From the NCBI GenBank assembly GCA_016191435.1, contig JACPOQ010000051.1, positions 124,001-188,000 on the forward strand: a stretch of DNA of 64,000 nt, read 5' to 3'. The stretch is from Chloroflexota bacterium (GTDB lineage: Bacteria; Chloroflexota; Dehalococcoidia; Tepidiformales; Tepidiformaceae). The stretch's first letter is position 1. Each line of letters begins with the position of its first letter. Of this stretch, positions 14,614-23,344 are shown piece after piece. The position numbers and the translations under genes were made by a program. The notes under the pieces are model-generated. The model had not been told where the DNA came from. It did no database searches and worked only from the letters and a program-made list of their open reading frames with translations.

Positions 14614-17568
14614 CTAGAGAAGCTGGTTGCGGATGGCGAACGCCGTGGCCCCGGCCCGGTTGTCGACTCCGAGCTTCTGGAAGATGTGCGAGACGTGGTT
14701 GATGACAGTGCGCTCACTGAGGACGAGTTTCTCTGCAATTTCGCGGTTCGTCAGCCCCTGCGCTACGAGGCAGACGACTTCCCTCTCCCGCGCCGTCAGC
14801 CCGCCGGGGAGGCGATTCGCCGGCCCTGACTTCAGGAGTTGCGCGGCTATCGCCAACTCGCGGACCATGCGGAGTTCCGCGAAGATGTCCGACGCCTCCG
14901 TCAGCGCTGCCATTCGGGCCGTCGCCTCGACGACGAGCTGTGCCCGCGCCAGCAGGATCAGTCCCAGGTCCGGCCGAAGCCGCTCGATGCGGGCCTGTTG
15001 TTCGGCGGCATCGAGATATGCCAGCGACGCGGCGGTCTTGCCTTCGAGCGCGGCCGCGGCGGCCAGCGTCCGGCGCGCGGGCGACCAGTGGAAGTCATTG
15101 TCGAACCCGGCGAGCGCGTCGGCGCAGCGGGCCGCGGCGGCGGCCTCGCCCAGCTCCGCGTACGCGAGACCGAGCGCCGTCCGGGCTGACCTGGCAGGAA
15201 GTGCGGCGGCGCCGATCTGCGCGAGCCGCTCTTCTTGCCTGTCGATCTCCGCTCGGGCCGCGTCGACCCGTCCGGCAGCAAGGAAGATGAGCGCCGCCAG
15301 GCTGCCGTACCAGAGCATCGTGCCGTCGCCCAGGGGCTGGAGGCGCTCGAGCGCGTCGTCCATGTCGCGGGACGCGCGCTCGCCGTCGCCCAGCCGGTAA
15401 TGGATGAAGGCGGAGACAACGCGAATGAATCCGACCGGCTCGGGCGAGGCGAGGCGGCTCAGCATCGGTTCCGCCTGGGCGAGCAAGTCTCGCGCCTCGT
15501 CCCAGCCGCCCCTGGTGGCAACGAGGAGGGCCAGCCACGAGTGCGCGTGGCGCAGACCAAAGATGTCGTGGGCGCGGGTGGCCAGGTCGAGCCGCTTCCG
15601 CCCGAATTCCTCCGCCCGCCGCAGTTCTCCCGACCAGTAATAGCTATTCGACAGCCCTGCCGCTGTTTCGGCGGCAAGCTGAAGGTGGCCGCCGGCTTCT
15701 GCCCGGGCCAGCGCCTCTTCGAGCATCGGCCGGGCTGCCCGTGGGCCCTCGGACCGCGCCCGGCTGTTCGCCAACGCGATGAGCCCCTCGGCTTCGAGTC
15801 CATGGTCGTGAATGGCGCGAGCGACGGCCACGGCGCGATTGGCGTACTCCTCCGCGGAGCTGTACTCGGCCGTGGTGAGGCCCGCGATCGACGCCAATTC
15901 GACGAGCGCGCGGCCAACGCCGGTTGCCTGCCCCGGCATGGTTTCCAGCGTGGCGAGCGCGCGGGAGAAGGCCTCGGCCGCTCGCAGCGGCTGCTCGCGC
16001 CGGTGGGCGACCGTGCCGATGCGAAGCCAGGCCTGTCCCTCGAGCGCGCGATCCTTGCTCGCCTGGGCGTGGCTCAGCAGGGCCATGAAGCTTTCCTCCG
16101 CCTCCAGCAGGCGCCCTGCATCGACCCGCGCCTCGCCCAGCCGAAGGAGCGCCTCGCGAAGGAGCGGGTCCGCTGTCTGCTGGCCGGCGGCCAGCCGCTC
16201 GGCAGCCGTATAGGCCGCTTCGGCCAGCTGCAGCGCCTCCTCCGGGGCATAGGCCCCCCTCGCCGCGCGAGAGGCGTCGATGGCGGCGGCAGCCGCGGCA
16301 TGGTCATCGTGGGCTTCCTGCCAGTGGTAGACGAGGGCCTCCAGCCGCTCGACGTCGCCGGCGGGGTGGGGGGATTCAGAAAGCGCTGTGGCCACCGCCC
16401 GGTGGAGGCCGGCCCGCTTGCCCGGGTCGATCTCGGCGAGCACCGCTTCGCGGATGAGGTCGTGCCGGAACGACCACAGGCCGGGACCCAGCCGCTTCAA
16501 CAGCCCCAGGCTGGCTGCGTCACCCATCCAGGCCTCAATCTCATGGTGTTCCCCGCCGGCGCTCGAGAGCAGACTTGCGCCGAACATCCGGCCAGCCACC
16601 GCACCCAGGTTGAGGGCGTCGCGCGCGCCGGCGCTGAGCCGGGAGACGGACTGCGCCGTCGTGAGCCGCACCGTCGCGGGCACGACGTCACGCGCCGACC
16701 GTATCAGCTCCCAGCGGCCGTCCCGCTGCTCGACGGAACCAGTGCGAAGCATGTGGACGAGCACTTCCTCGGCGAAGAACGGGTTGCCGCTGCTGCGGGC
16801 GAACACGAACCCGGCCAGTTCGGACGAGGCCGGCCCGGAGAGGAGCGCCGTGCAGAGCTCCGCCAGCTCGCCGGCGGAGAGGGCATCCAGCCGGATGTCC
16901 ACGAGCAGCCGCTGGCGATTGAGTTCGAGCAGGGCGTTCACCGCGGGGGAGCCGGCTTCCCAGAGGCCGGCCTCCCGCGAGGCGAGGAGGACCACGACGC
17001 GGGCAGTCGCCACGCGCACGATGTGCGCGATGGCCTCCCAATCGCCCTGGGCCGCCCACTGCATATCGTCGAGGGCGATGACGACGGGCGCGGCCCCGGC
17101 GGCGAGGTCGACGAATCTCGCCATCGCCTCGAAGAGGCGGAGCCGGCCGTCATCGGCAGGAGGTTCGTGCGCCGGCGGGACCGCGGCCTCAACAACTCCG
17201 ACGGCCGCGAGCAGTGGCAAGATCTCGGCGAGCCCCTCCGTTCCGGGATCGAGATCGCTGGAAAGCCGGCGAAGTGCCCGGCCAAGGGCGTAGTAGGGAG
17301 GTGCGCCCTGTCCCGGCAGCGCGTAGCCTTCGGCGACGCGCCAGCCGCCTTCGAGCCGGGCGACGATTTCCCGCATCAACCGTGTCTTGCCCGAGCCCGC
17401 TTCGCCGCTGATCAGCGCCGCGCACGCTTGCCCGGTGCGTGCGCGAGCGAAGGCAGCGCCGATCTGGGAGAGTTCGCTCTCCCTGCCGATGAGGGTAGCC
17501 GGGGTGAGCTGGGGTTGCACCACGGCGAGAAGGATACAACGGGGACACATGCCAACGGTGCGCGGCAC
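14614..17568 (-). CDS. LuxR-family regulator with AAA/STAND ATPase and TPR-like region (MalT/LAL type)
   Basis: This is a very large cytosolic transcription factor of about 984 residues. Walker A GEAGSGKT lies at about 55-62 and a Walker B-like VVIALDDMQWA follows at about 155-165 (STAND-type NTPase). A long helical, tetratricopeptide-like region (about 400-900) comes next. A C-terminal LuxR/FixJ helix-turn-helix starts at LTAREREVVCLVAQGLTNREIAEKL (about 925). Such proteins are activators triggered by ligand and ATP binding. The first available start is a GTG at 17568; ATG 17550 is equally possible. Targets are unknown. The gene is divergent from the 17622-19309 operon, which is a candidate target. 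Confidence 0.93.
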   Translation of the reverse strand: MPRTVGMCPRCILLAVVQPQLTPATLIGRESELSQIGAAFARARTGQACAALISGEAGSGKTRLMREIVARLEGGWRVAEGYALPGQGAPPYYALGRALRRLSSDLDPGTEGLAEILPLLAAVGVVEAAVPPAHEPPADDGRLRLFEAMARFVDLAAGAAPVVIALDDMQWAAQGDWEAIAHIVRVATARVVVLLASREAGLWEAGSPAVNALLELNRQRLLVDIRLDALSAGELAELCTALLSGPASSELAGFVFARSSGNPFFAEEVLVHMLRTGSVEQRDGRWELIRSARDVVPATVRLTTAQSVSRLSAGARDALNLGAVAGRMFGASLLSSAGGEHHEIEAWMGDAASLGLLKRLGPGLWSFRHDLIREAVLAEIDPGKRAGLHRAVATALSESPHPAGDVERLEALVYHWQEAHDDHAAAAAAIDASRAARGAYAPEEALQLAEAAYTAAERLAAGQQTADPLLREALLRLGEARVDAGRLLEAEESFMALLSHAQASKDRALEGQAWLRIGTVAHRREQPLRAAEAFSRALATLETMPGQATGVGRALVELASIAGLTTAEYSSAEEYANRAVAVARAIHDHGLEAEGLIALANSRARSEGPRAARPMLEEALARAEAGGHLQLAAETAAGLSNSYYWSGELRRAEEFGRKRLDLATRAHDIFGLRHAHSWLALLVATRGGWDEARDLLAQAEPMLSRLASPEPVGFIRVVSAFIHYRLGDGERASRDMDDALERLQPLGDGTMLWYGSLAALIFLAAGRVDAARAEIDRQEERLAQIGAAALPARSARTALGLAYAELGEAAAAARCADALAGFDNDFHWSPARRTLAAAAALEGKTAASLAYLDAAEQQARIERLRPDLGLILLARAQLVVEATARMAALTEASDIFAELRMVRELAIAAQLLKSGPANRLPGGLTAREREVVCLVAQGLTNREIAEKLVLSERTVINHVSHIFQKLGVDNRAGATAFAIRNQLL

Positions 17569-17621
17569 GTTGTTCCCGATTGGGCGTGTGCAGGCGCCGT
17601 CGCGCGGCGTAGGGTACGGCC

Positions 17622-18131
17622 ATGTTCCTCGAACGCTGGACCATCGACCAGGTGCTCCCCGAGGCTGTCGGTGTGGCCCGCGCCCGCTACATCCGCGAAG
17701 TGACGGCGGACACGCCCGAGGCCCTGGCCGAGCAGGTCCGGGCTATCGAACTTGCAGCCTTCACGCCGGACGATTGGCGCCCGGAGGTCCTCACGGTCCT
17801 GGGGCGCGAGGCGCTCATGCGCCAGCTCGCGGAGCGCTCGTCCGCGGCCGGGCTCGCGGCGCGGATCGTCGCTGAAAGCGATGACCCACGTCCGCTCTTC
17901 GAAGGCCAGGTGTTCTGGGTGCTGACGGCGACGCGCCTTCCGGACACGCGCGACGGCCGCCCGATCGTGCCGCCCGACTCTCCCTGGTTCCTGAAGAAGG
18001 TTGGCGCTCGCCGCGCGGCACGGGCGGCCGCGCCGGAAATCGGCCCGGGCCGCATGGTCGATGTCACACAAGCGGCGCGTGCGGCGGTGAAGCAGGAATA
18101 CCAGGCTGCGGTCGCCACGCCGCCGGAGTGA
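17622..18131 (+). CDS. Unrecognised protein paired with an MBL hydrolase
   Basis: This 169-residue protein was not recognised. It is soluble and mixed alpha/beta by appearance. The N-terminal half (about 1-85) is helical and acidic; the second half has LFEGQVFWVLTATRLPD and PPDSPWFLKKVGARRAAR followed by a basic, Ala-rich tail. The gene ends eight bases before the metallo-beta-lactamase gene at 18140, so the two almost certainly form an operon and may act together. It is divergent from the large LuxR regulator, with only 53 bp between the two starts. Confidence 0.75.
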   Translation: MFLERWTIDQVLPEAVGVARARYIREVTADTPEALAEQVRAIELAAFTPDDWRPEVLTVLGREALMRQLAERSSAAGLAARIVAESDDPRPLFEGQVFWVLTATRLPDTRDGRPIVPPDSPWFLKKVGARRAARAAAPEIGPGRMVDVTQAARAAVKQEYQAAVATPPE

Positions 18132-18139
18132 GGTGACCG

Positions 18140-19309
18140 ATGGGATCCGCCGGGGCTATCTCGCCGCAGCGGCTTGCCGCCGCTGCTCCATTCGCACCCG
18201 CGCAGGGCAAGCTGGCCCAGGCGCTCATCGTCTACGTCCTCAATGTCGGCGATGGCGATGCGCTGGTCCTGCAGTTCCCCGCTGTTGATGGCGCCGAGCG
18301 CCCGTTCGCGGCCGTCGATAGCTTCGATGGGGGCAAATCACTCAAACTGCTCCAGGACCTCGGAGCGCAGCGCCTTCGCTTCCTCTGCGCGACGCACCCG
18401 CACCTGGACCACATCCGCGGCATCCCCGAAATTCTCCGGCAGTTCGCCGCGGCGGGCCCCGGCTCGGTCCAGGAGTTCTGGGACAGCGGCTTCAGGTTCA
18501 CCTCGGTCACCTACCGCAAGATCCTCCAGGCCGTGGCCGGTGACCCGGCCATGCGCTTCGTGCGCCCGGCGTCGGGGTTCGAAACCCGTATCAATGGCGT
18601 CGCGGTGACGGCCCTATCGCCCTCGATGGCGCTCCGCAATCGTTACGACACGCACGGCATCGATGTGAACAACGCCTCGATCGTCCTGCGGCTGGACTAT
18701 CCCGCGCCGTCGTTCGTCGAGGACGTGCTCGCCCGCGAAGGCGACGCCCAGGCCCCGGAGCCGAAGACGCGCTCCGTCATCCTCGGCGGCGATGCCCAGA
18801 CGGACGCCTGGAGCAGGGTTTTCGATGACTTCCCGCACTTCGAAAAGGACTCCACGAACTTCAGCCAGCAAATCAAGACACGGACCCGCCGCCAGCCGCT
18901 CGTCTGCGACGTCTTCAAGGTCGCGCATCATGCGTCGAAGCACGGCATCAACCTGGAGCTGGTTGAGCGGATGGGCGATGTTTCCGGCACGGGCCAAACG
19001 CGCGGGCCGCGCTTCCTGCTCTCGTCCTGCGCTGATGGGGAGCGGTCCGGCTATGGCTTCCCGCACGCCGTGGTGCAGGAAATCATGCGCGAAGTCCGCT
19101 TCCCGGTGGCGACCTCCGGCGCCGCGCGCCCCGGCGATGACGAGCTCGGCATCCACTTCACGTCCCAGGCGATTGGGGATGCGGCCGGGCCGCCCGCGGG
19201 CTCCATCGCGGTTGTCCTGTATGCCGATGGCGCCACGCCCGATCTCTACCGGTTTGGCGACCCCGCCGACGCTCCGGTGGACCTGTCGGCGGCGCGCAAG
19301 GTGTTGTAA
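18140..19309 (+). CDS. ComEC/Rec2-like metallo-beta-lactamase-fold protein
   Basis: This soluble protein of about 389 residues lacks membrane helices. It has VYVLNVGDGDALVLQFP (about 31-47), then the metal-binding signature ATHPHLDHIRGIP (HxHxDH, about 94-106), and the later KVAHHASKHG motif (about 256-265) typical of the ComEC/Rec2 subfamily. ComEC relatives are proposed DNA nucleases. Stand-alone cytosolic versions are of uncertain function. The gene follows an unrecognised partner gene by eight bases. A role in nucleic-acid processing or defence is possible but not shown by the sequence. Confidence 0.85.
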   Translation: MGSAGAISPQRLAAAAPFAPAQGKLAQALIVYVLNVGDGDALVLQFPAVDGAERPFAAVDSFDGGKSLKLLQDLGAQRLRFLCATHPHLDHIRGIPEILRQFAAAGPGSVQEFWDSGFRFTSVTYRKILQAVAGDPAMRFVRPASGFETRINGVAVTALSPSMALRNRYDTHGIDVNNASIVLRLDYPAPSFVEDVLAREGDAQAPEPKTRSVILGGDAQTDAWSRVFDDFPHFEKDSTNFSQQIKTRTRRQPLVCDVFKVAHHASKHGINLELVERMGDVSGTGQTRGPRFLLSSCADGERSGYGFPHAVVQEIMREVRFPVATSGAARPGDDELGIHFTSQAIGDAAGPPAGSIAVVLYADGATPDLYRFGDPADAPVDLSAARKVL

Positions 19310-19377
19310 CTGGTTTGCGTGCGCTTTGCGCGGCCGCCACATCGGGGTATCGTGGCGCGCCGAAGGGGGAGCAGGCG

Positions 19378-20322
19378 ATGGTGATCATCCAGTCCGCCAC
19401 GGGGCCGCTCGATACGGCCAGCCTCGGGTTCACGCTCATGCACGAGCACATCATGGTGCGCTGGCCGCCGATGTATGTGGCCTATCCCGAGCTCTTCGAA
19501 CGAAGCCGCCGCATGGCGCAGGCCGTCGATCGCCTGAAGGAGGCGATGGCCGCCGGGGTGAAGACGATGGTCGACCTCACGCCCATCGACCTCGGCCGCG
19601 ACCCCCTCTTCATCGCGGAGGCGTCCCGGCGCTCCGGCATGCAGGTCATCGTCCCCACGGGGCTCTACTACCAGCGGCCGTTCTACTTCCTCGGCCGCCC
19701 GGACGAGGACATGACCGCGTTGTTCGTGCGGGACATCACCACGGGCATCGGGGAGACCGGCGTCCGCGCGAACGTCATCAAGTGCGCGACTGAACCAAGC
19801 ATGGACGCCATCAACGAGCGCGTGCTCCGCAATTCGGCCCGCGCCCACCGCGCGACCGGCGTACCCATCTGCACACACACGTTCCCCGCGAACCGCACGG
19901 GGCTCGACCAGCAGCGTGTGTTCAAGGAGGAGGGTTGCGACCTCGGCCGCATCGTTATCGGCCACTCCGACGACTCCGACGACATCACCTATCTCGAGCA
20001 GATCATCCAGAACGGCAGCTACTGCGGCATGGACCGCATCGGCATCCAGCGGCCGCGGACCGATGACCAGCGCGCCGATATGGTCGCCGCGCTCGTGGCG
20101 AAGGGCTACGCCAGCCGCATCACGCTGTCGCACGACGCCTCCTGCCACATCGATTTCTTCCCCGAGGGTTTCGCGGAAGAGCGCATGCCGGATTGGCACC
20201 ACCGCCACATCAGCCTCGATATCATCCCGAAGCTGCTCCAGCGCGGCGTCAGCCAGGCGGACGTGGACCAGATGACGATCCATAATCCTCGTCGCATCTT
20301 CGAGATGAATGAGCCCTATTAG
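19378..20322 (+). CDS. Phosphotriesterase-family metal hydrolase (copy 1)
   Basis: This 314-residue TIM-barrel hydrolase belongs to the phosphotriesterase/lactonase superfamily. Metal-site motifs are in place: MHEH (about 19-22), the carboxylated-lysine strand NVIKCATE (about 136-143), CTHTF (about 169-173), IGHSDDSDD (about 196-204) and LSHDAS (about 256). Natural members are mostly lactonases or amidohydrolases. ATG 19378 is chosen over upstream codons because GAAGGGGGAG precedes it and homology begins there. It is followed 23 bp later by a close paralogue, then by a crotonase and an Fe-S protein, suggesting a catabolic operon. Confidence 0.9.
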   Translation: MVIIQSATGPLDTASLGFTLMHEHIMVRWPPMYVAYPELFERSRRMAQAVDRLKEAMAAGVKTMVDLTPIDLGRDPLFIAEASRRSGMQVIVPTGLYYQRPFYFLGRPDEDMTALFVRDITTGIGETGVRANVIKCATEPSMDAINERVLRNSARAHRATGVPICTHTFPANRTGLDQQRVFKEEGCDLGRIVIGHSDDSDDITYLEQIIQNGSYCGMDRIGIQRPRTDDQRADMVAALVAKGYASRITLSHDASCHIDFFPEGFAEERMPDWHHRHISLDIIPKLLQRGVSQADVDQMTIHNPRRIFEMNEPY

Positions 20323-20345
20323 TCCTCTGGAGGGAGACGAGCGCC

Positions 20346-21281
20346 ATGGCCACGGTCCAGACGGCAACAGGCCCCATCGATACCGCCGACATGGGCTTCA
20401 CGCTCATGCACGAGCACGTCCGCGTCGGCTGGCCGCCGATGTACCAGCAGTACCCGGAGCTCTTTGACCGCCCCGCGGAGGTCGCGCAGGCCGTCGAACG
20501 GCTGAGGGCCGCGATGGCGCTCGGCGTCCGCACGATCGTCGACCTCACCCCCATCGACCTCGGCCGCGACGCAACCCTTATCGCCGAGGCGGCACGCGGT
20601 TCCGGGATGCAGGTCATCGTCGCGACCGGCGTGTACTACACGATCCCGTTCCACTTCCTCCTCCGCCCCGATGAGGACATGACCGCGCTGTTCGTGCGCG
20701 ACATCACCGAGGGGATCAGCACCAGCGGCATCCGGGCCGGCGTCATCAAGTGCGCCACCGAACCCGAAATGCACGAGGTGAACGAGCGGGTGTTGCGCGC
20801 TTCGGCACGGGCCGCAATGCAGACGGGCGTCCCCATCTGCACGCATACGTTCCCCGCCAATCGCACGGGACTCGACCAGCAGCGCGTCTTCAAGGAAGAA
20901 GGCATGGACATGAGCCGCACGGTCATCGGCCATTCCGATGACTCGGACGACATGTCGTACCTCGAGCAGATCATCCAGGGCGGGAGCTACTGCGGCATGG
21001 ACCGCATGGGCATCCCCTTCCCGCGCACCTCCGAACAGCGCGCCGATATGATCGCCGCGCTCGTCGAGAAAGGCTACGCGGACCGCATCACGCTCTCGCA
21101 CGACTCCTGCTGCAACTTCCACTGGGCCGACCAGAAGACCATCGACGAGCTGGCGCCGGACTGGAAGCTGACCCACATCTCGACCACCATCATCCCGCTG
21201 CTCCGCGAACGCGGCGTCAGCGACGCCAACATCGAACAGATGACCGTCAAGAACCCGGCGAAAATCTTCGGCGGAAACTGA
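20346..21281 (+). CDS. Phosphotriesterase-family metal hydrolase (copy 2)
   Basis: This 311-residue protein is a tandem paralogue of the preceding gene, nearly co-linear along its length and sharing MHEH, VIKCATE, CTHTF, GHSDDSDD and LSHDS metal-site motifs. Divergence is greatest in the loops after strand 8 (HIDFFPEGF in copy 1, NFHWADQKT in copy 2), the usual substrate-specificity region. CTGGAGGGAGA provides a strong ribosome-binding site before ATG 20346. The duplication looks old, since synonymous and non-synonymous changes are spread throughout. The two may handle different substrates or form a heteromer. Confidence 0.9.
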   Translation: MATVQTATGPIDTADMGFTLMHEHVRVGWPPMYQQYPELFDRPAEVAQAVERLRAAMALGVRTIVDLTPIDLGRDATLIAEAARGSGMQVIVATGVYYTIPFHFLLRPDEDMTALFVRDITEGISTSGIRAGVIKCATEPEMHEVNERVLRASARAAMQTGVPICTHTFPANRTGLDQQRVFKEEGMDMSRTVIGHSDDSDDMSYLEQIIQGGSYCGMDRMGIPFPRTSEQRADMIAALVEKGYADRITLSHDSCCNFHWADQKTIDELAPDWKLTHISTTIIPLLRERGVSDANIEQMTVKNPAKIFGGN

Positions 21282-21305
21282 GCCACATCCCGGAAAGGAG
21301 TCCGC

Positions 21306-22097
21306 ATGCCCGATTTCGAGTACACCACCGAAGGCCCCGTTGGACTGATGCGCTTCAACCGGCCCGAAAAGCTGAACGCCATCACCTACGAGATGCTCGC
21401 CCTCATCGAGGACGCGGTGAAGCGGGTGAGCAGCGACGACAGCGTCCGCAGCGTCGTGGTCACGGGCACTGGCCGCGCCTTCAGCGCCGGCACCGACCTC
21501 CAGCAGCTCTCCACCACGCCGCCTTCGAGCGCGCGCGGCGAACGCTACGCCGAAGCCTACGACCCGGACCGGCCGGCGCCCTGGACGTTTCCTGCGATCA
21601 AGAAGCCGGTGGTCTGCGCCGTGAACGGCGCCGCCGTCGGCCTCGGGGCCGAATTCACCTCGCAGTGCGACATCCGCATCGCCGGCGAATCGGCGCGGTT
21701 CGGCTGGGTGTTCGTGCACCGCGGCCTCGTCCCGGACACCGGCGCCGGCACCTGGCTGCTGGCGAAAATCGTCGGGCTCCAGAACGCCGCCCAACTCCTT
21801 TTCAGCGGCGAGATCATCTCCGCGCAGCGGGCGAAGGAGATCGGGTACGTGCTCGAAGTCGTCCCCGATGCCGAGCTCATGGAGCGGAGCTTGGCCGTCG
21901 CCCACAGCCTGGCGAAGGGCGGCCCGCTCGCGACGGGCCAGGTGAAGCGGCTGCTCTATCAGGGCCTCACGCGCGACCCGATGGAGCACCTCCGCGACAA
22001 CGTCGCGACGCTCAACCGGATGTTCGCCAGCGAGGACTTCAAGGAAGGCGTGCAGGCCTTCATCGAGCACCGCGACCCCGAGTGGAAGGGCCGCTAG
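21306..22097 (+). CDS. Enoyl-CoA hydratase/isomerase family protein
   Basis: This 263-residue crotonase-fold protein has MRFNRPEKLNAIT (about 16-28), TGTGRAFSAGTDLQQL (about 57-72) and the oxyanion-hole NGAAVGLGAEFTSQCDIRIA (about 107-126). A glutamate or aspartate in LVPDTGAGTWLL (about 147) would be the acid. It lies third in the operon with two phosphotriesterase-like genes, so the pathway may join hydrolytic ring or ester cleavage to CoA-thioester processing. GGAAAGGAG precedes ATG 21306. Confidence 0.92.
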   Translation: MPDFEYTTEGPVGLMRFNRPEKLNAITYEMLALIEDAVKRVSSDDSVRSVVVTGTGRAFSAGTDLQQLSTTPPSSARGERYAEAYDPDRPAPWTFPAIKKPVVCAVNGAAVGLGAEFTSQCDIRIAGESARFGWVFVHRGLVPDTGAGTWLLAKIVGLQNAAQLLFSGEIISAQRAKEIGYVLEVVPDAELMERSLAVAHSLAKGGPLATGQVKRLLYQGLTRDPMEHLRDNVATLNRMFASEDFKEGVQAFIEHRDPEWKGR

Positions 22098-22161
22098 CCA
22101 CGATTGCCACGCGCGGGCCGTCGCTGTCCAATGGTTGGGACACCGCCGTAGGAGGATCGAC

Positions 22162-22587
22162 GTGCCGCGCAAGCTGCAGGAGTACCACACCGGCGACATC
22201 AGCGTGACGTTCGAGCCCGCGCTCTGCATCCACTCTGCGCGCTGCCTGAGCGGGCTCCCCGAAGTCTTTGACGTGTCCGCCCGCCCATGGGTCCGTCCCG
22301 AGGCCGCGGATGCGGACACCGTCGCCGAAGTGGTCCGCCGTTGCCCGAGTGGCGCGTTGAAATACGAGCGCCGCGACGGCGGGCCCGCGGAGGTCCCCGA
22401 TGCTCCCGCAGCGGTGTCTCCGCAACCCGACGGCCCGCTCTGGGTCCGCGGCGATATCGCCATCCAGGACGCAGCCGGGGCCGAAATCAGGCACGTCATG
22501 CGCGCGGCGCTCTGTCGCTGCGGCGGTTCGGCGAACGCGCCCTTCTGTGACAACACCCACCGGCGCAACGGCTTCCGCGCCCCCTGA
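22162..22587 (+). CDS. Fe-S protein: divergent ferredoxin domain fused to CDGSH domain
   Basis: This 141-residue protein has two iron-sulfur domains. The first (about 8-70) is a Fer4_19-type monocluster ferredoxin domain with ALCIHSARCLSG and RRCPSGAL cysteines. The second (about 103-138) is a CDGSH-type 2Fe-2S domain with CRCGGSANAPFCDNTH, whose three Cys and one His ligate the cluster. Electron transfer is the likely role. GTG 22162 is supported by GGAGG six bases before it. It is the last gene of the phosphotriesterase-crotonase operon and could supply electrons to an oxygenase encoded elsewhere. Confidence 0.88.
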   Translation: MPRKLQEYHTGDISVTFEPALCIHSARCLSGLPEVFDVSARPWVRPEAADADTVAEVVRRCPSGALKYERRDGGPAEVPDAPAAVSPQPDGPLWVRGDIAIQDAAGAEIRHVMRAALCRCGGSANAPFCDNTHRRNGFRAP

Positions 22588-22588
22588 C

Positions 22589-22604
22589 CCCGGCGATCGC
22601 CGGG
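22589..22604. promoter_or_regulatory. 16-bp palindrome before the vapBC-like pair
   Basis: CCCGGCGATCGCCGGG is a perfect palindrome that starts one base after the Fe-S gene stop codon and ends nine bases before TATACT. It may be the terminator of the upstream operon, the operator of the toxin-antitoxin pair, or both. Confidence 0.45.
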
Positions 22605-22613
22605 CTCGGGACG

Positions 22614-22619
22614 TATACT
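22614..22619 (+). promoter_or_regulatory. TATACT -10 box of the vapBC-like operon
   Basis: TATACT lies 19 bp before the antitoxin start at 22638, the same distance and hexamer as at 10409. No convincing -35 box is visible. Confidence 0.42.
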
Positions 22620-22637
22620 GGCATCCGAGGGTGAACC

Positions 22638-22877
22638 GTGAGTGATGTCGAAGCCGCCGTCCTGGAAAAACTGAAGGAGCTGCCCGAGGATCGCCAGCGG
22701 GAAGTGCTCGCCTTCGTCGAGCATCTCCTCGCCGATGCACGCGTGACGAAGCCAAGAGAACGCCGAAGCCCCGTCGGACTCTGGGAAGGTCTCGGCATCC
22801 ACATCACCGATGAAGACATCGAAGAGGCGCGGCGCGAGATGTGGGGCCCGTATATGGGCGACCACGATGACGAGTGA
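22638..22877 (+). CDS. Probable antitoxin (DUF2281/VapB-like)
   Basis: This 79-residue protein has a helical N-terminal segment, VEAAVLEKLKELPEDRQREVLAFVEHLLADA (about 4-34), typical of the DUF2281 antitoxin family. An acidic C-terminal tail (EDIEEARREMWGPYMGDHDDE) probably inhibits the toxin. The start is a GTG at 22638. Its stop overlaps the PIN toxin start (GTGA), which implies translational coupling. Confidence 0.83.
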   Translation: MSDVEAAVLEKLKELPEDRQREVLAFVEHLLADARVTKPRERRSPVGLWEGLGIHITDEDIEEARREMWGPYMGDHDDE

Positions 22878-23272
22878 ACGTAGTCGCCGACACCCATGCC
22901 GTCATCTGGCTTCTGTCTGAGCGCCACAAGCTTTCCCGGGCGGCCGCCACTGTATTAGACCAGGCGATCGCGACCGGAGGTACGGTCTTCGTTTCGGCGA
23001 TCACTCTCGTCGAAATGACATATCTCGTGGAGAAGCGCAAAATTCCGGCGTTCGTGCTCAGCGACCTGGAACGGGCAATCGAGACGGCGTCACTTGCGAT
23101 GGGGTTGCACCCGGTGGAGCTTCAAATAGCCCGTGCGCTGGCACGCGTGCCGCGCGACGCGGTGCCAGACATGCCCGACCGTATCATCGCCGCGACCGCG
23201 CTCCACCTCGGGCTGCCGCTCGTGACGCGTGATGGCAAGATCCGCGCCTCAGGCGTCGACAGCATCTGGTAG
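22874..23272 (+). CDS. vapC: VapC-type PIN-domain ribonuclease toxin
   Basis: This 132-residue PIN-domain protein has conserved acidic residues: D7 in VVADTHAVIWLL, E48 in SAITLVEMTYL, and D in PDMPDRIIAATALHLGLPLVTRDGKI (about 98 and 119). That set binds the catalytic metal. VapC toxins cut tRNA or rRNA. The GTG start overlaps the antitoxin stop codon by four bases. Length is typical and no residue appears missing, so the toxin is probably active. Confidence 0.92.
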   Translation: MNVVADTHAVIWLLSERHKLSRAAATVLDQAIATGGTVFVSAITLVEMTYLVEKRKIPAFVLSDLERAIETASLAMGLHPVELQIARALARVPRDAVPDMPDRIIAATALHLGLPLVTRDGKIRASGVDSIW

Positions 23273-23344
23273 CCCCTTCTTGCTGTTCTGCTCCCCCCGC
23301 CCCACGTATGCTTGGCTCCGCAGCCAGCTTCTCGCGGATAGGGA

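Noticed and set aside
15235..17703. 822-residue frame on the plus strand opposite the LuxR regulator
   Set aside because: It is the antisense of a well-supported ATPase-LuxR protein and has biased composition.
20319..22865. 848-residue frame on the minus strand
   Set aside because: Antisense to phosphotriesterase-like, crotonase and Fe-S genes with motifs. It is low-complexity and has no family features.
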